DNA of 64,000 bases from Clarireedia homoeocarpa (Eukaryota; Ascomycota; Leotiomycetes; Helotiales; Rutstroemiaceae), in assembly GCA_001465935.1 (NCBI GenBank), contig LNKV01000011.1, positions 436,743-500,742 of the forward strand, read 5' to 3'. A model generated the notes under the pieces. It saw only the letters and a list, made by a program, of their open reading frames with translations, ran no database searches and was not told the origin of the DNA. Shown piece by piece: positions 10,951 to 23,702 of the stretch (position 1 is its first letter; each line of letters opens with the position of its first letter). Position numbers and translations under genes: made by a program.

Positions 10951-11502
10951 TTATACATCCGGATTCGCAGTGCTAACAGCCCAATCCTTCATTCTATCCG
11001 GACCATTCATATTCCCCTCAAACCAATACTTTTTCAACTCCATATCCTTCCCCGCAGCTTCATATGCTAGCTTCGCATACACCCAAGCAAAATTCCCTAA
11101 ATCATCATCATATCTCTCCCAGCCCAGCAAGACGTGCCCATTCTCCACGCGAATTACCAGTCCCGCCATGCGAAACTGTGGATGAGGATCGCGCGTTGCG
11201 TCCGCAGGCGCTCTTAATGGCACTGCGTCGTCGATTTCGAAGGCAGTTCGCGTCCATTTCTTGCCTTCGCTGATAGAGAGATTTCCATTAATGATGTAGC
11301 CAGTACCGATTACAAGCGGTTCGTCACCGCGTGCGAGCATGATATTCTTTTCGGCGGGCCAGTGCGGAACGAGGAATCTGTATGCCCAAACTTGGTCGTC
11401 ATGAATGCTGATTGCAGAACCGTCGAATTGGTCGATCAGAGTTGCGTAGACACACATAGTGATGTTGTTGTCGTTTCTTTTGCTGAATATGTGGTCTTCC
11501 AT
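10951..11502 (-). CDS. Conserved-looking hypothetical protein, 183 aa
   Basis: An intronless frame starts at the ATG at 11502 in a good fungal context (CAAAATGG) and ends at 10951. It has balanced composition and a compact length with no signal peptide or membrane helix. The middle carries a run of polar residues (YIINGNLSISEGKKW) and the end has aromatic segments (GNFAWVYAKLAYEA). This pattern suggests a small folded domain, but I do not recognise the family. It is divergent from the gene at 11969, with about 470 bp between start codons. An internal methionine at residue 16 (MCVYATLIDQ) is an alternative start. Confidence 0.6.
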   Translation of the reverse strand: MEDHIFSKRNDNNITMCVYATLIDQFDGSAISIHDDQVWAYRFLVPHWPAEKNIMLARGDEPLVIGTGYIINGNLSISEGKKWTRTAFEIDDAVPLRAPADATRDPHPQFRMAGLVIRVENGHVLLGWERYDDDLGNFAWVYAKLAYEAAGKDMELKKYWFEGNMNGPDRMKDWAVSTANPDV

Positions 11503-11968
11503 TTTGATTGCCAGTGCGATTGGATACGATGTGAGGAAGCTGTAAGATCTTGGTCGACTTGCAATTTAAAATTATTGTTTCCGGTGTGCTCTTTTTCTGG
11601 TTGTCGTCTCGGTCGTGCAAAAGGTGGCACTGTATTCACTGTTTGTCTCGGTCTACTGGAGTAAATTATGAAATTCCGTCTGAATCACGAATCGTAGGCA
11701 ATGATACTGAGGACCGGATGGAACAGCATAAAACTGAGAGATGCTTAAAGTGCAAAGCATCTTCTTCATATCAAGTACTCAAGATTTGTGAATCACTCTA
11801 CCTGATTTTCTCTGGTGAGTATCTCTTCTATTTATGAGCTTCAGAATTTTCTTTTCATTGTTCTTTTTGCAACATTTCTCATATCCTCTCTCATGCTCAC
11901 CAACCAAAATTATTATCTTGCATCCAACACTGTACTCCATTCTCACTGACATTTGAACCATTTAAAAA

Positions 11969-12988
11969 ATGTCTGACAAACACACAGCCCCCTTCAACAA
12001 TGCTACTCAGGCTCCACCTGCAGATGTACAGAACCCTGGGGTTGCCGAAATTCTTGGCGGGTCATTATCGACAGCTCCCTCTTCTCCATCCATCTCTTCT
12101 TCATCCATCAGGCCCCCTACTTCGCAATCACGAGCACCTTTTAGCTCAAGATCCCAGGCCCCGCAAACGCCAACACCCGCCAGACAATCTCAAAGTATAC
12201 CAGCTCAAATTACCCAGCTAAAACGAGATCCCGTCTCTGCCAGCCAAGCACCACGTCAATCCTCATCCTTAAGATTCATCTCCGGAATGTCTACCACCAC
12301 CAAACCATCAGCATTACCTCAAAACATAACAACACTCAGAAGAGATCCTTTCTCAAAATCGCAAGCTCCGCGGCCATCGACGTTTAATAAATCACCCTCC
12401 AATCAAAGTAGTCGTCCCAGTTCAGATCAAATGAACATAACACAACTCCAACGTGACATCACAAGTTCCCGTGCACCTCGTCAACACATCTCCATCTCCC
12501 AGTCCACTCACCACCGTCGAGCTCCCTCCGCCATGCCCGCCATACACGAACTTAAGCCATCTCCCTCCACCCTCAATATCAACCCCCTCCCCACCGGCTC
12601 CAAACTCTTTCCCCCGGCCACCAGCAGTGTGCTCCGCACCCCACACGACCATTTCATGGCCTCACGCCAAGCACAAATCAACCAGCTCGACCCTGCCTCC
12701 CGCAAAGAACAAGATGAATGGGCGCGTGAAAAGATCAGCGAGATGCTGGACGTCTGTCCGCAGAAATTCGCCTACCAGCGCCGCGGAAATGGCTATATAT
12801 GTGGTGGGGGTAGCCACTTTATGACAGATGAGTTGATTGCAGAGGGTATGGGCGGTATGTATGCGATTAAGGGGGAGAATGATTGGGAGAATAGGGAGGA
12901 TGGGCCGTATTATTTGGCAAGGAAGGATGACGATGGGACATTGTGGTTTCAGAATTTGGGGAAGGGGAATGGAGTGACTGAGAAATAG
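11969..12988 (+). CDS. Hypothetical protein, disordered N-terminus and small C-terminal domain
   Basis: This is an intronless 339-residue frame starting in a good context (AAAAATGTCTGAC). Residues 1-230 are rich in Ser, Pro, Gln and Ala. They contain degenerate repeats of an LxRDPxSxSQAPR-type motif (near residues 83-100, 118-135 and 152-166), which suggests a disordered region with short linear motifs. Residues about 235-335 look folded, with a helical segment (SRKEQDEWAREKISEML), a glycine-rich turn (GNGYICGGGSHFMTDE) and an aromatic C-terminus. I cannot name the family. No transmembrane or secretion signal is visible. It may be a regulatory or scaffold protein, but this is only a guess from its architecture. 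Confidence 0.65.
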   Translation: MSDKHTAPFNNATQAPPADVQNPGVAEILGGSLSTAPSSPSISSSSIRPPTSQSRAPFSSRSQAPQTPTPARQSQSIPAQITQLKRDPVSASQAPRQSSSLRFISGMSTTTKPSALPQNITTLRRDPFSKSQAPRPSTFNKSPSNQSSRPSSDQMNITQLQRDITSSRAPRQHISISQSTHHRRAPSAMPAIHELKPSPSTLNINPLPTGSKLFPPATSSVLRTPHDHFMASRQAQINQLDPASRKEQDEWAREKISEMLDVCPQKFAYQRRGNGYICGGGSHFMTDELIAEGMGGMYAIKGENDWENREDGPYYLARKDDDGTLWFQNLGKGNGVTEK

Positions 12989-14249
12989 ATGAAGGAAGTG
13001 GCTTAATGGGTAACAGTAGCGAGGTTAGTGGTAGGTGGAAGCAAATTTGGGGCTGTAGTGATAGATGAATCGATGCTTTTACATCCAGGTACCTCACAGT
13101 AGTGCTTTTCATATAAACTCACTCCGGTAAGCCGTTTATTCGTACATAAACTTCCAAATATCCGTTGTGTCCTCGTAGAGAGATTTGAAAAAAAAAAAAC
13201 ATCTTCAATGATAATGATGATCGTACATTTAAAGGTTAAGTAGTCAACAAAGACATTAATTTTAAACCTTGGGCCCTTTGTGCTCAATTTCTATTTCATA
13301 TTCAAGATCTAACACTGAATCTGCTTTTCTTTGATATCCGCCGTTGTGACCTTGGGATAACACCACCACCTGAACTCTCAACCCAGTATAACCCCCATCA
13401 TCCAAGATCTATCACTATGTTTGCTTTCCTTCGTCGTTCACTGTTCTCAGCACCGAAATTTTCCAATCACTCAGTTTGATGATCTCCTCACGATACGATG
13501 CGATGAGGGCATCTTTCTCTGCTATGGTCAAGTCTTTCTGAATGATTGCCGCATCTTTTAGATCAGTGTAGGACTTATTATTTTCAGTATTTTGCATACG
13601 CCCTACTATATCCTCAATATTACTAATCTTAGCGAATACCTATATCTGTATATAATATCGAATTCCTATATACATACGTATATATATGATCCTCAATACC
13701 AGCCACTATATCACTGATCGTACACTAAGTCCTGCACTGGAAAGTGCTCTATGTTTGGTTTTGGTGTATTTATCCATTGTGGCGGGAAGTAGAAAGGTGT
13801 TTGGATTTGTTATTTCTGCAAAATGGATGAGATGGATTCTTGAAGAGATCAAAGGAAGGGAAAACAGAAGACAGGCACCAAGACGAGCTGGACGATAACA
13901 AGTAAATATAACTACTAGATGACCCGTCATTGATTCACCTTCCCCGATGATCGAGTCCAGGGTGCTGAAAGAAACTATTTATTATATTACACATGGCTAC
14001 CGCTGGAGACTTGAAAATGCTGAGTGGCTTTTTAGACTTCTTGTCATGCCGGTGTCTTCATTGCTCGTAAAGTATGTATTGCATTGCTGATCATGTTACC
14101 GAGCCGTAGTTTACTACCGGAAATATTCAGCGCCAGATTCACCCCGCCGCACCACTTCACATGAATGGTTGATGAGTCCTGCAGATAAGACTTTCTGCGC
14201 CCGGATTCATCTCTATACTGCCATCATGCTGTCTTACCATGCCCATCCA
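12989..14249. other. Intergenic with one possible small coiled-coil ORF
   Basis: No firm gene. The minus-strand frame 13415-13597 (60 residues, start MQNTENNKSYTDLKDAA) has heptad-like leucine/isoleucine spacing and resembles in style the coiled coil encoded at 14250-14816. It may be a small gene or a detached exon. The rest is AT-rich, with TATA-rich sequence at 13640-13690. Confidence 0.35.
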
Positions 14250-15007
14250 TTAAGCCATATCAGACTGATTATCCAAACCCAGGGCCTTCCTCATCACTTC
14301 CTTCAACTCCACATATTCCTTGCACTTCTCCTCAGCATCCATTTTGACTTTCTTCGTATGATTTCTCTCCGCCTCTGACTTTTCCCACCAATACAGAATC
14401 TTATCATATAAAGAGGAAATCTTTCTCTCCTGCTCGGCAATGATACCGTCGGAAATATCAATCTCGCGAGCTTGCATGTCACGAATGGTTTCCAATTCGG
14501 TCACTCGTTTGTTCGCGGTCTCGAGTTCTTGGACATGAGTCTTAGAAGCCTGCTCATAGTCATTGACGAGTTTGCGAAGTGAATCCAAGGAGTTCTCAGC
14601 TTCGCGAACTTGAACTTCGCACATGTCAGTTTGTGACATAAGTGAAGAAAGAGATACGGTCATACGACTGATCTTACCTTGGACGATGTTCTCAAACCCC
14701 ATGTCTTTCACCGTGCACACACCTTCGATCTTCGACGTCCCCATCTTCCCCTTGGATTTGAGGTCATTCTTCAAGTTCCGACCCTTACACGGAATAAGAA
14801 CCTCTATAGATGGAAGCTGTAACACTGGTCAGTAACATTCTCCCTGTTCCAGGACCCAGGAAGGAGAAGAAAATAAAGTACCTCATCATCCGATGAACCA
14901 CCGAGCACGAGTCTAGTCCTCTTCCTGTTTCCACTATCCGTCATATGCGCAGAGTTAAAGACTTTGCCAGGCGTGCGTGTAGGTATGGAAATTTTAGATT
15001 GACTCAT
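14250..15007 (-). CDS. Coiled-coil protein of unknown function, 230 aa
   Basis: Two exons on the minus strand: 15007-14882 and 14816-14250, joined across a 65-bp GT-AG intron in phase 0. The N-terminus (MSQSKISIPTRTPGKVF) is basic and Ser/Thr rich. Residues about 95-215 form a long heptad-repeat coiled coil rich in Glu, Lys, Leu and Arg, with RVTELETIRDMQAREI and EERKISS-like stretches, ending in a helical tail (KCKEYVELKEVMRKALGL). No enzyme motif is seen. It could be a structural or chromatin-associated coiled-coil protein. A GTG codon upstream of the ATG is not used as the start, since the fungal ATG at 15007 is in good context. Confidence 0.65.
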
Positions 15008-16731
15008 AGTTGTGGTATAGTGCTGCTCAAGCACAAGATATGTAGCAAGGGAGATTGAAAACGAGTAATAAAAGTCAAGCGCACGATTGAAGGAGGAAAA
15101 AAGGTACTTCCTCCTCCATGACCGAGGAAACGTGAGTGAGTAGTGAATAGTGTTCCCTCACTTCAACTTTACAACGAAGAATGCGGGGTTTTCTCCTATC
15201 TCATATCGCCGTGAACGTCGCGCCGGCATGATTTGTGCCAAGCTATTTATCCATCTCAACAACTTCCCAATCCTTTCTGACCATATCAAATCCTATTATA
15301 CGCATCAACTGCATTGCTTCCAGTTTTGGTCACCTGCACAGACAAGCAAATGCAGAATTTCTGCGACAGTGCGTACACAGACACATACATATGTTTACTA
15401 TAATCCATCACGTTCGAGTTTTAAAAGAAGCATACCGTGTATCCGTAACCCATCCCGCCTTACTATATTCCCCCCACTACGCTCTGTGCGTGAAATAATG
15501 GTCTTTATCGGTTCCGTAAGCACGTATATATCATCAGCGTCATAGCTAGCTAGCCAGCCAGCCGGCGAGCAAGTCCCTTCAAATTCCCTTCATGCCTCGG
15601 CGTTCGACCTCCAGCAACCCACCATGCAACCAGCTTCCATCCAAACTTCCCACCGCATCCACCAACTCGCTCTACCCTTCATACCCATATTCGCCCTCAT
15701 CCCATTTTCCCAATCAACTCCCACCACCGCCTTCGTTACCAAACCAACCGCCCGTCCGCCTTCAAGACCTTCTCTCCAAGATAACCGCAACCCTCTATCC
15801 CCCGGCTCCACAGCTCCCATCGCCAAACGAGCATCTATCTATGGAGACAAATAGCTTACAATTCCCTGCTATACTTTTGCCAAAATTCACACTCTATCCA
15901 CCCGCCCATACATTTATTTATTCACGAGTCCAAACATAAACCCATACAATCCACCTCTCAACATCTCACAACCCGCAAAAGACCAACATCAACAGCAACA
16001 TTTTCATATATATAATATATAACATAATATGTAACAATTGTGAAGGAAAAGAGGTAGTAAGCAAACTTATGACTGGTAACGTGTAATGTAATATAAAAAA
16101 GAACTGCCTAGATTTGCTGTGCCGTGCCGTGCCGTGCCCTGTCGTGCCCAGATCCCATTCCTTTCATCCCAACTCATATCTCTCCGCCCCGTCCAATCGC
16201 ATCCATTCAAAACTATCCATCCTGCTATAATAAGCAAGGACGTATCCTCTCCTTCCTTCCCACTTCACTCTACCATTTATTTGATTCTTCCCCGATGGTC
16301 TGGATGAATGAACGGGAGTATGGAACCACCCCACTAGATGCGCTCTCCTTTGCACCGCGCTCTTCCTCCCGAAAACAAAAATACCCCAACGCCCATGCCT
16401 CTCCCTCCCGCATGCAGAACTATCCCACAAAAATATCTTCAAATCACCCCAACCGCAAAACCCTGCTCAAGCGACCAAACAAAGGAAATCAAGATGCATA
16501 CAAGAGGTGTTTTAGTTGGTCTCGCTGACCAATGTGATGATGTTTCATGACAGCATATTATGTGTATTATGTGTCTTCTGTCTCCGCTACCGTAGCTAAG
16601 GTAAAGTAAAAAGGGGGGATGAAACAAGGAAATCGTGGGTATTACTAAAGAATGTATAAGGGTACGATACAATGCCATGCATGCGCGCGTATGTATATCA
16701 TCTGCACATCCCCACCCAAAAAGGAGAGCAA
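15008..16731. other. Intergenic region, no supported gene
   Basis: Many short overlapping frames exist, all pyrimidine-rich and without domain features. Simple repeats occur at 15547-15565 (tandem TAGC/CAGC words) and 16120-16140 (GTGCC repeats). The part nearest 16731 is probably the 3' untranslated region of the FHA gene. Confidence 0.4.
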
Positions 16732-19047
16732 TCAACGATCCAACTTCTGTGGCTGCCACCCGTTCAGATAAGCCATCAACCCCATGCCAATCAGTACCAC
16801 CCCGACCATCGATGCATATGGTGTAGAATGATACAACAAGGGATCGCGTCCGCCCGACGACTTCGACGCATGCAGAGCGTGTTTGAGTGGACCGCCAGCA
16901 TCTCCGTTTTCTGATTCGCGGGTTTGCAGACTGGGTTTTTGGGTGAGTTTTTCGAGCGCCGCATCAGTTGATTTGGCGGATCCATTAACATGTTTGTCAT
17001 TGACTGATTTTGTTGCGGATCTGGGTTGCTCAGACGAAACGCGCTTCAGATCACCCGCCCGGATACTTTCGACCATCTCTGCTAATGTTTTTCGGACTGC
17101 ATCTCTCTCTGATTCGGCAGTTTCCGCTCGCTTTTTGAAAGACTCCATTTGAGACCGAAGCTCTTGCATTTCTAGGAGCATACCTTCCAACCGTTTCTCC
17201 AAAAGAATGGACGAATCTGTGATGCCTTTAGCATCAACAACTGTATCTGTTTTCGACTTCTGCTGAGTCGTTTCGTCTGAAGGTGGGTTGAACGCATCCT
17301 CGATTACTGAGCCTTCATTACCACCACCCTTAGTACTTCCATTGAGACTAGAGTCTGGTGTTTGATGTTCTAGCCTCTTAGCCACTTCCTCAGCACTTTC
17401 CCGCGCTTGTCTTTCTTTTTGGAGCATGTCCTCCAGGTCTCGCATTCGAGCACTTTGAGTGTCGATTTCTTTCTTTGCAGATGCTAATGCTTCAACCAAA
17501 GTGATGATCTGACTGCTGACCTCTTGCCGAATGGGCGATCCATTCGTGATAGCCTTCGCCTTCTCAGTGTTAGAGCGTCTCAAAGATGCAGTGGGAGATG
17601 CAGGATCAAAGCCATGAGGTCGCGCTACATCGGGCTTTTCAGGAAGAGGTTGCTGTGGTGGAGGCGCCGGAGGATCCGTGAAGCGAGCCTTTCCTTCTGA
17701 TCTAAATGATAAACCAGATCCATTTACCTGGGTAGCTTTGCTTCCATCCAAGATTGAAGAATGGTCCAATTCTTTCACATTATCCTTAGATAACAATCCA
17801 CCAAAGAAGTTGTCGGCACGTACAAGGTCTGCGTTTTGCAACCTTGCAGTTCTCATTTCATTCTGTTCAGAAAGTTAGGCATGGAAATGTTGATAATAAC
17901 CGCGTAGACTTACAGATAATCTCTTGACGATCTGCTCGGTCGTGACAGGAGTCAACCAAAAATTCATCGGACGCTGTTGACCCATCACACTCATTTGACT
18001 TCCGGCTATACTGCTTGGTGGACCCATGCGACCATTGCTACCTACAGACCCTTGGCTTCCGGTTCGCCCTCTCATCGGTCCTTGAGATGGTAACATCATT
18101 GAGGTACCATTGGCAGGGTTGAGATCTCCAAAATTCATGTCCATAACATTGTTTGTAGCACCGAGAAAGCCGGCGTGCTCGACTTTTGCGGCAACCTTGT
18201 GATGTACTACTGTCTTTTGATCTTCACTGACAATGTCGATACCAAGCTCGAGGTGGTCTTGCGACTGCAACTCATGCGGATCCGAATCTTTATTTTCTGC
18301 GGATAAACGGGCTCCGTTGACGAATGTACCGTTAGAAGATTTGACATCTCGGATCCATATCTTCCCACTCCGATCTGCCCAGATCTCGGCATGCTGTCTT
18401 GATAATACTTTGGAGTCGAAGAAGCCGTTCGCAGGTGAAGGTATTGTTTTCGCATTGGTTTGTCGTCCTATTCTCAGACTATCGGGATAGAAAGGTACAG
18501 ATATGCGTTTGTGATCAAAGGTACCGTTCATAGAAAGGAGGTAGAGCATAGGCTCACCCTCCGGGGCTTGCGCCTGAGGTCGCATTTGCTGAGTTCCGTT
18601 TGGCGCGATATGCTGCGATGGTACCATGGGGGCAGGTTGGTGGATAGAGTTCATAGGATTTGGAGCAGAGTTACCATTTGTAAGAACAGAAGTAGGTCGC
18701 GCAGTGTTCACTCCTGAAATTGCGTCGGTTTTATTTGATGGCCATGGCCCTGACCGTTGAACTTTTTTCCTTGCAGCAGCACTTCCCCAGTTGTTGGATT
18801 CACTAGATGTAGACATTGGTACTCCATTGGTCTGTGGTGCTTGTTGGGTGATTGTTGATGTAGATGACGCAGAGGAGTTCGAGGATAAGGAAGAGGAAGA
18901 GTTGGCACGTTGGACGCTTTTTCGTGGCATGAACATTCTGGCTACTTCGTCGGCATTCATAGAATTAATTCCTCCTTGATTAGTACTAGAACCCCATGCT
19001 GACCTGTTGATCTGCTGGAAACTCGGTGGATTCGCTACAGCCGTCAT
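16732..19047 (-). CDS. pro45/ham-4: FHA-domain tail-anchored STRIPAK protein (SLMAP/PRO45 type)
   Basis: Exons 19047-17914 and 17862-16732 are joined across a 51-bp GT-AG intron in phase 0 and give 754 residues. After a Ser/Asn/Gln-rich region, residues about 165-290 form an FHA phosphothreonine-binding domain. It contains LRIGRQTN, SRQHAEIW and SSNGTFVNG, the typical Gly-Arg, Ser-x-x-His and Asn residues. Coiled coil follows (residues about 525-670), and a single hydrophobic helix near the C-terminus (MVGVVLIGMGLMAYLNGW) looks like a tail anchor. This order matches SLMAP homologues of the STRIPAK phosphatase-kinase complex (Sordaria PRO45, Neurospora HAM-4; yeast Far9/Far10), which sit on ER or nuclear envelope membranes and control hyphal fusion and development. 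Assignment is by architecture. Confidence 0.82.
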
Positions 19048-20280
19048 CTGTCAGGTTGAAGTTGGGTCGTATTCTGATTCAAGGATGAAAAGTAGAGTCC
19101 GCGATAATGCCTGGTCGTTGGAATGTTATGGTGTGTTCTGTCCTCTCCCCCATTCAACCTCAACTGAGAAATGAGAAGCGCTTAGGTCGTCGCCCTCGAT
19201 GAACGTGTCATAAGTATCGTAAAATAATCGGGTATCGTATCCTCTTTCTTTGTTCTATCTAAGGAACAGCAAATTAGTCAAAATGGAGTTGGGTACTGAG
19301 GGTTTTCATGATCGTCAGTGTCTGAGAAGAAGCCCACAAAGATTTGGCGCCATGATGACGGAGCGGGAAACATTTGTATTTGGGGGTTTGAAAGGGGGTG
19401 AGGAGGGAAGCGCCGGAGATCAACGGCAGCCATACCAGATGCAAGATTCGAAGCAGGAGAAGAAGGAGATATCGACGACTTACATCTAATCAAGGCCGAT
19501 GCTGCGAGACAATTGGTGGTGGTGGTTAAAGGAAAGTTATTGTTGAAATTGACGTTAGGATTTGCCAAGCTGGAAAGTTTGGACTGCGGTATGAGACACG
19601 CGAGGTTCAATAGCAGCCAATAGGAGTGCGTCGTTTCACAATACCTCGCATACTTTCAGCACTTATTTTAGGGAAGGGGCACGAGCTCATCGAAAGTACT
19701 GTTTTGGTTACTCTTCTACTCGCTATGGGGCACTTTTTCTTATTCCTCGTCGACGTGTACAGTGCAAATGAATACAATCGTGAGCAAGTATCGACGACTT
19801 GTATGCGACGAGGTATATGAGGAGATGGTACCGAGTCAATATAGACATCGCCGTGACATTGTGTATCCCGTGTCTTCTTCCTCCTAAATGAATGTCTCCC
19901 TCAGGCTCCCCTTCTCACTCTTCTCTCGACCCCCTCAGGATTGTGCTCCGTGCTCCGTGCTTTGCGCGCTCTGCCAAGCGGGCGACTATTTCTATAGTCA
20001 CGTGATATACGATATACGAAAAAAGCTAGCTGCATTCTATACGGGCAAAGATCAGCTTGTGATGTGGGGGACCTTGATGACTCAGCGTCCCGGCTCGTGC
20101 CCTACGTGCGGCAACCGCCGCTGATAGATTTCTGGATGTAGATAGAAGCTCCTTACAAGATTTTATGTCTGGAGTCTCGAATGCGGAAGCATTGTGTTTC
20201 GTCCACATCGAATATTTCTGCGGTGCGTAGTCGCATCTTGGGCCAATTTCCATCCTATCAGATCCTCAATCTCTCTCACT
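19048..20280. other. Divergent promoter region between FHA gene and MGR2
   Basis: No gene found. The frame 19278-19610 on the minus strand has no recognisable domain. This 1.2-kb interval separates two divergently transcribed genes and presumably holds both promoters and 5' leaders. Confidence 0.45.
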
Positions 20281-20839
20281 ATGCCTCCTGTTCCACCATC
20301 TCAAGGTCACCCGGGTGGCCAAAGTGTCTGGAACAAGCGTAAGGCTTCCCAATACTGCTTCATATGGGCATTTACTGATTCTTTAAATAGTTCAAATGGG
20401 GGCTATGATGGGTGGCAGTATGTGATTTTCCTGATGCTGAGAAGGGGTTTTCATGCTTACATCCATTAACAGCTGTCGGTGCCATCTTGGGATTTATGTA
20501 TGGTATGTTCATCTTCCGCATTGTTTCATTGTCCACTACTGATCTCCCACAAGGTACACTCACCATCATTAAATTTGGAGCGGGACCAAACGGAATATGG
20601 AGGACTTTGCGAACATACATGCTGAGCTCAGGGGCCACGTTTGGGTATGTTGTTACCTACTCATTTCAATGTTTTTACCCCCCGCTAATTGGGCTGTCCT
20701 CAGTTTCTTCATGGCCATAGGAAGTACGATTCGATCCGACACAATCGCAAACCCGCAAACACTAGAGGCTTTCGCACGCGCTCGTCGTTGTCCTATTGTG
20801 ATGAACCGCGAACCATACCGACCCTCCAAGAACGTGTAA
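20281..20839 (+). CDS. MGR2: Mgr2/ROMO1 subunit of the TIM23 translocase
   Basis: Five exons encode a 113-residue mitochondrial inner-membrane protein: 20281-20338, 20391-20417, 20473-20502, 20554-20644 and 20704-20839. All four introns are GT-AG (51-59 bp), and two exons are only 27 and 30 bp. The splice product contains KLQMGAMMGGTVGAILGF, FGAGPNG and MLSSGATFGFFMAIGS, diagnostic of the Romo1/Mgr2 family. The family has two short glycine-rich transmembrane hairpins. Mgr2 couples the TIM23 presequence translocase to TIM21 and acts as lateral gatekeeper during inner-membrane insertion. The C-terminal tail of about 35 residues (ending YRPSKNV) is polar. The length fits fungal Mgr2. The gene is easily missed because no exon is long. 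Confidence 0.92.
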
Positions 20840-22485
20840 ATGAACAGCATCATGAACTTTGATGTAGAAGAATCGAGCCAAATCATAGTGAGGCGGGGTG
20901 GGTTTCGTGGGAGCATGTAAGAGGATTATCGCTTCGTGGCACATGTTAATTATGCATATCGGCAGTCCAATTGAGGGTTCTCGCCACGGTCCTGCTTTTG
21001 ATGATTGGCTGCCGCCGTTGGGATTGGAGTTTACTAGGACAATCTGTACCAACAAATACAAAAGCTGTTTACATCTCCACCAAAGATCAGATAGAGCTCA
21101 CCCGGCGCCTCGGTGTCCAGAATCTATCTGCAAAATATCCCCATTTTGTCCTCGGTTGACCGGAAAGGAACTAGCTGAATGACAACAAAGTTTCAGGATA
21201 CTATCCTCCCGAGAATCACTTACTAGAGCGTTGTGCGGGCTCACTATCTTGATTATACCCTGGTTAGTCAACAAGCGCGACGACATCCCGCGCTTCCTCA
21301 CGTCATTGGTGTTTCTACATCAATTCTCCTACGACTGAACCGCAGATTACGTTATATGTGTAATTTAGCTCAGCATAGTCCACTACATTCTTGTTGATCC
21401 AACCATTTCTGTGCCCGAATACGAGGAGCTTTTATATTTCGACATATCATGTTGTTATCTGGAATATTACGCCTACCCTAAAGAAAGGCTCTAGGACTTT
21501 TGTTGTGTGGTATATCACCGTGTCATGGATCACATCAATCGATGCTTGCCTGCCGTCCTTGCCTAGATGCATTTCTATACATTGTATTTCTACGAACACT
21601 AGACAAGTACTATCGAGAATTCGCTGACCTATTGCTACCTGAGTGCCTTGGAAACCTCCACGACGGCTCGCTCGGATTATTGTACTTGAGTATGGCCTAA
21701 ACATCGTAGAGCATCCGTATGACGAGTGCTAGAGGTTTCCAGAATTTGATCGGATGAACTGACAAGAGCTGATCCTCCACATGCGGCACGACTTTTGACT
21801 TCACCGGTTGGCGCCTAGGCTTGCATTGTTGCAGAGCTTGCCACTCATTATCCCCGTTGTACTGACCGTGCGAATCGAATTTATTAGTGTCTCGAGTTAA
21901 GACTTCCTATGTTGATAGAGTTTGATTGATTGTTTCTCGGAGAGCAAGCCGGTGGTGACAAAGACCGAGCAGCAATTTGGAGGTAGATGGCACACTTTGA
22001 AACTATTCACGGCATCTATCAAGGATTATCCTCGTAGTCTGAAGCGGTCACCAAGTACCCGCAGGCTCGCCCTACGACGTTAAGAGCTCCACCCTTTTCG
22101 TGAACAAAAATTGAACAACGGGCCTAGCAGCTTCACGGGATTAACAAAGCTCTTTGCAAAGGTTTCCCAGATCCGGTATTCTTCGTTCCTGGCATGTTGG
22201 ATCTTGCATATGATAATGTAATGTAATGTGCTATGTTGATTTAAGAGCTTGGATTGGTAGCTCGTCAATAGCTTCGCGCTAAACCGAATAAGTGATAGGA
22301 GCAGAGACCTTTAAGGTTAACGGATCGTACGACTGGCTATCGCAGTTGTAATTAAACACACAGGCAGATCGTCTCAATACAAACTTTTGCTAGTTCTACT
22401 GTAGGTACAGACATGTGGGTATAACAATTGCCAATCGGCCATTTGCCCGGGAAACTTAATCATTGTTAACCTTAGAACTAAGGTT

Positions 22486-23094
22486 ATGTTACCAGGCAGA
22501 AACCTGCAATATTGGACATCAAATTCGCGTGCACTGTGGTGGCGACAATGGATGTCAATGGCACCAGCACCCAGAGCACACTCTACTAATGATGCACAAC
22601 TTGATGCTGTGATACCTAAGCCGGGTGTTTCCTCATTCTTACAAGCAGCCGCACTCGTTGAGCTGCATACGCCCACCCACCGAACGGTGCCAGTTGCTTA
22701 CAATGCGTCGACGTCCTTCCGCCGTGTCCCGTACTACGGTATTCTCGCATTCGGCTCCCAAGTAGGATCCCAAATTCTTGCCTTGTTGGAGATTGACATG
22801 CATGGCGCATTATCTGTGGCTTCCTCTTTACCTTTTCTGTTGACGCCGAGAGTGGCGTCCAACTTAATCGATCGATTTACGTACCCATTCCGGATATCAT
22901 TCATACTTTGCGACCTCATGCCCGTGTTGTTCCTCTACATCATGACCTTTAAACTGGACTTCGGATCACCCCAAATCACGGAGGCATCATCGACACCGGC
23001 AGCACGGACAGCCCTGGGGCAATCATATGAGGGATATTATCCATTGCATGGATCATCGGGGGCACTCTTAGTGAGAGTCCGCTTCCCCCGTTGA
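22486..23094 (+). CDS. Unassigned 202-residue ORF
   Basis: A continuous frame from the ATG at 22486 to 23094 is unusually long for this gene-poor interval. It has one strongly hydrophobic segment (residues about 140-158, ISFILCDLMPVLFLYIMTF) and a polar C-terminus. There is no signal peptide, no recognisable motif and no introns. It may be an orphan gene, a pseudogene fragment or chance. Confidence 0.25.
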   Translation: MLPGRNLQYWTSNSRALWWRQWMSMAPAPRAHSTNDAQLDAVIPKPGVSSFLQAAALVELHTPTHRTVPVAYNASTSFRRVPYYGILAFGSQVGSQILALLEIDMHGALSVASSLPFLLTPRVASNLIDRFTYPFRISFILCDLMPVLFLYIMTFKLDFGSPQITEASSTPAARTALGQSYEGYYPLHGSSGALLVRVRFPR

Positions 23095-23631
23095 GACCCC
23101 TAATTGGAAACGATCTTGTAATCGTCCGCGCTATGTGCCTGTTTACTCTCTGCACCAAGCGCCTCGCTTGTGCATATGGCGCCTCGTGTAGTCCCCTACT
23201 CGGGAAATTTACATCACATCTCTAGCCTAGTGGTCTAGCCTAGTGGTAAACTTTGTCTTTAAAGCGCCTCCTAGTGTGGAAGGATCCCCCTTGGCCAACG
23301 CTTATTCTCTGAAGTCGTCCTGTTAACGGTGGCTCGTACATAGTAGAACGATCTGTTCATCCGTTTGGACGGACACTATATCCAAATTAGAATCGATCGT
23401 CACCTACAACCCAGCATTTGGCCGTGCGTTAACTTACGATATACGAGTCCGTTCCGCGTTACACCTCGAACCATCTCTGGGACAGTTCTAGATTTTTGAA
23501 GTAATTGAATTTCTCTTATGCAGTAACCAAATATCGGGTTGGCTGCGATGCCCATGCCGATGGCTTCCGGGAAATTTTGGGAACTAGATCATTTATGGCC
23601 TGCTGTCATGGAAGGCCGCCTTACTTCGATT

Positions 23632-23640
23632 GTATATAAG
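23632..23640 (+). promoter_or_regulatory. TATA box of the laccase gene
   Basis: TATATAAGT lies about 65 bp upstream of the laccase ATG at 23703 and is followed by a CT-rich stretch (CCTTCCTTCTTCCCTC), a common fungal core promoter arrangement. Confidence 0.6.
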
Positions 23641-23702
23641 TCCTTCCTTCTTCCCTCATCAATCCTCTTTACATCACATCAACTCTTCTTTGTCAAGTCA
23701 CA

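Larger units (their letters stand above)
20840..23702. other. Gene-poor interval with one unassigned long ORF
   Basis: The only notable open frame is 22486-23094 (listed separately). Elsewhere I see only short frames on both strands. Around 23226-23250 the phrase TCTAGCCTAGTGG is tandemly repeated. Composition is variable and suggests old repeat debris. Confidence 0.4.
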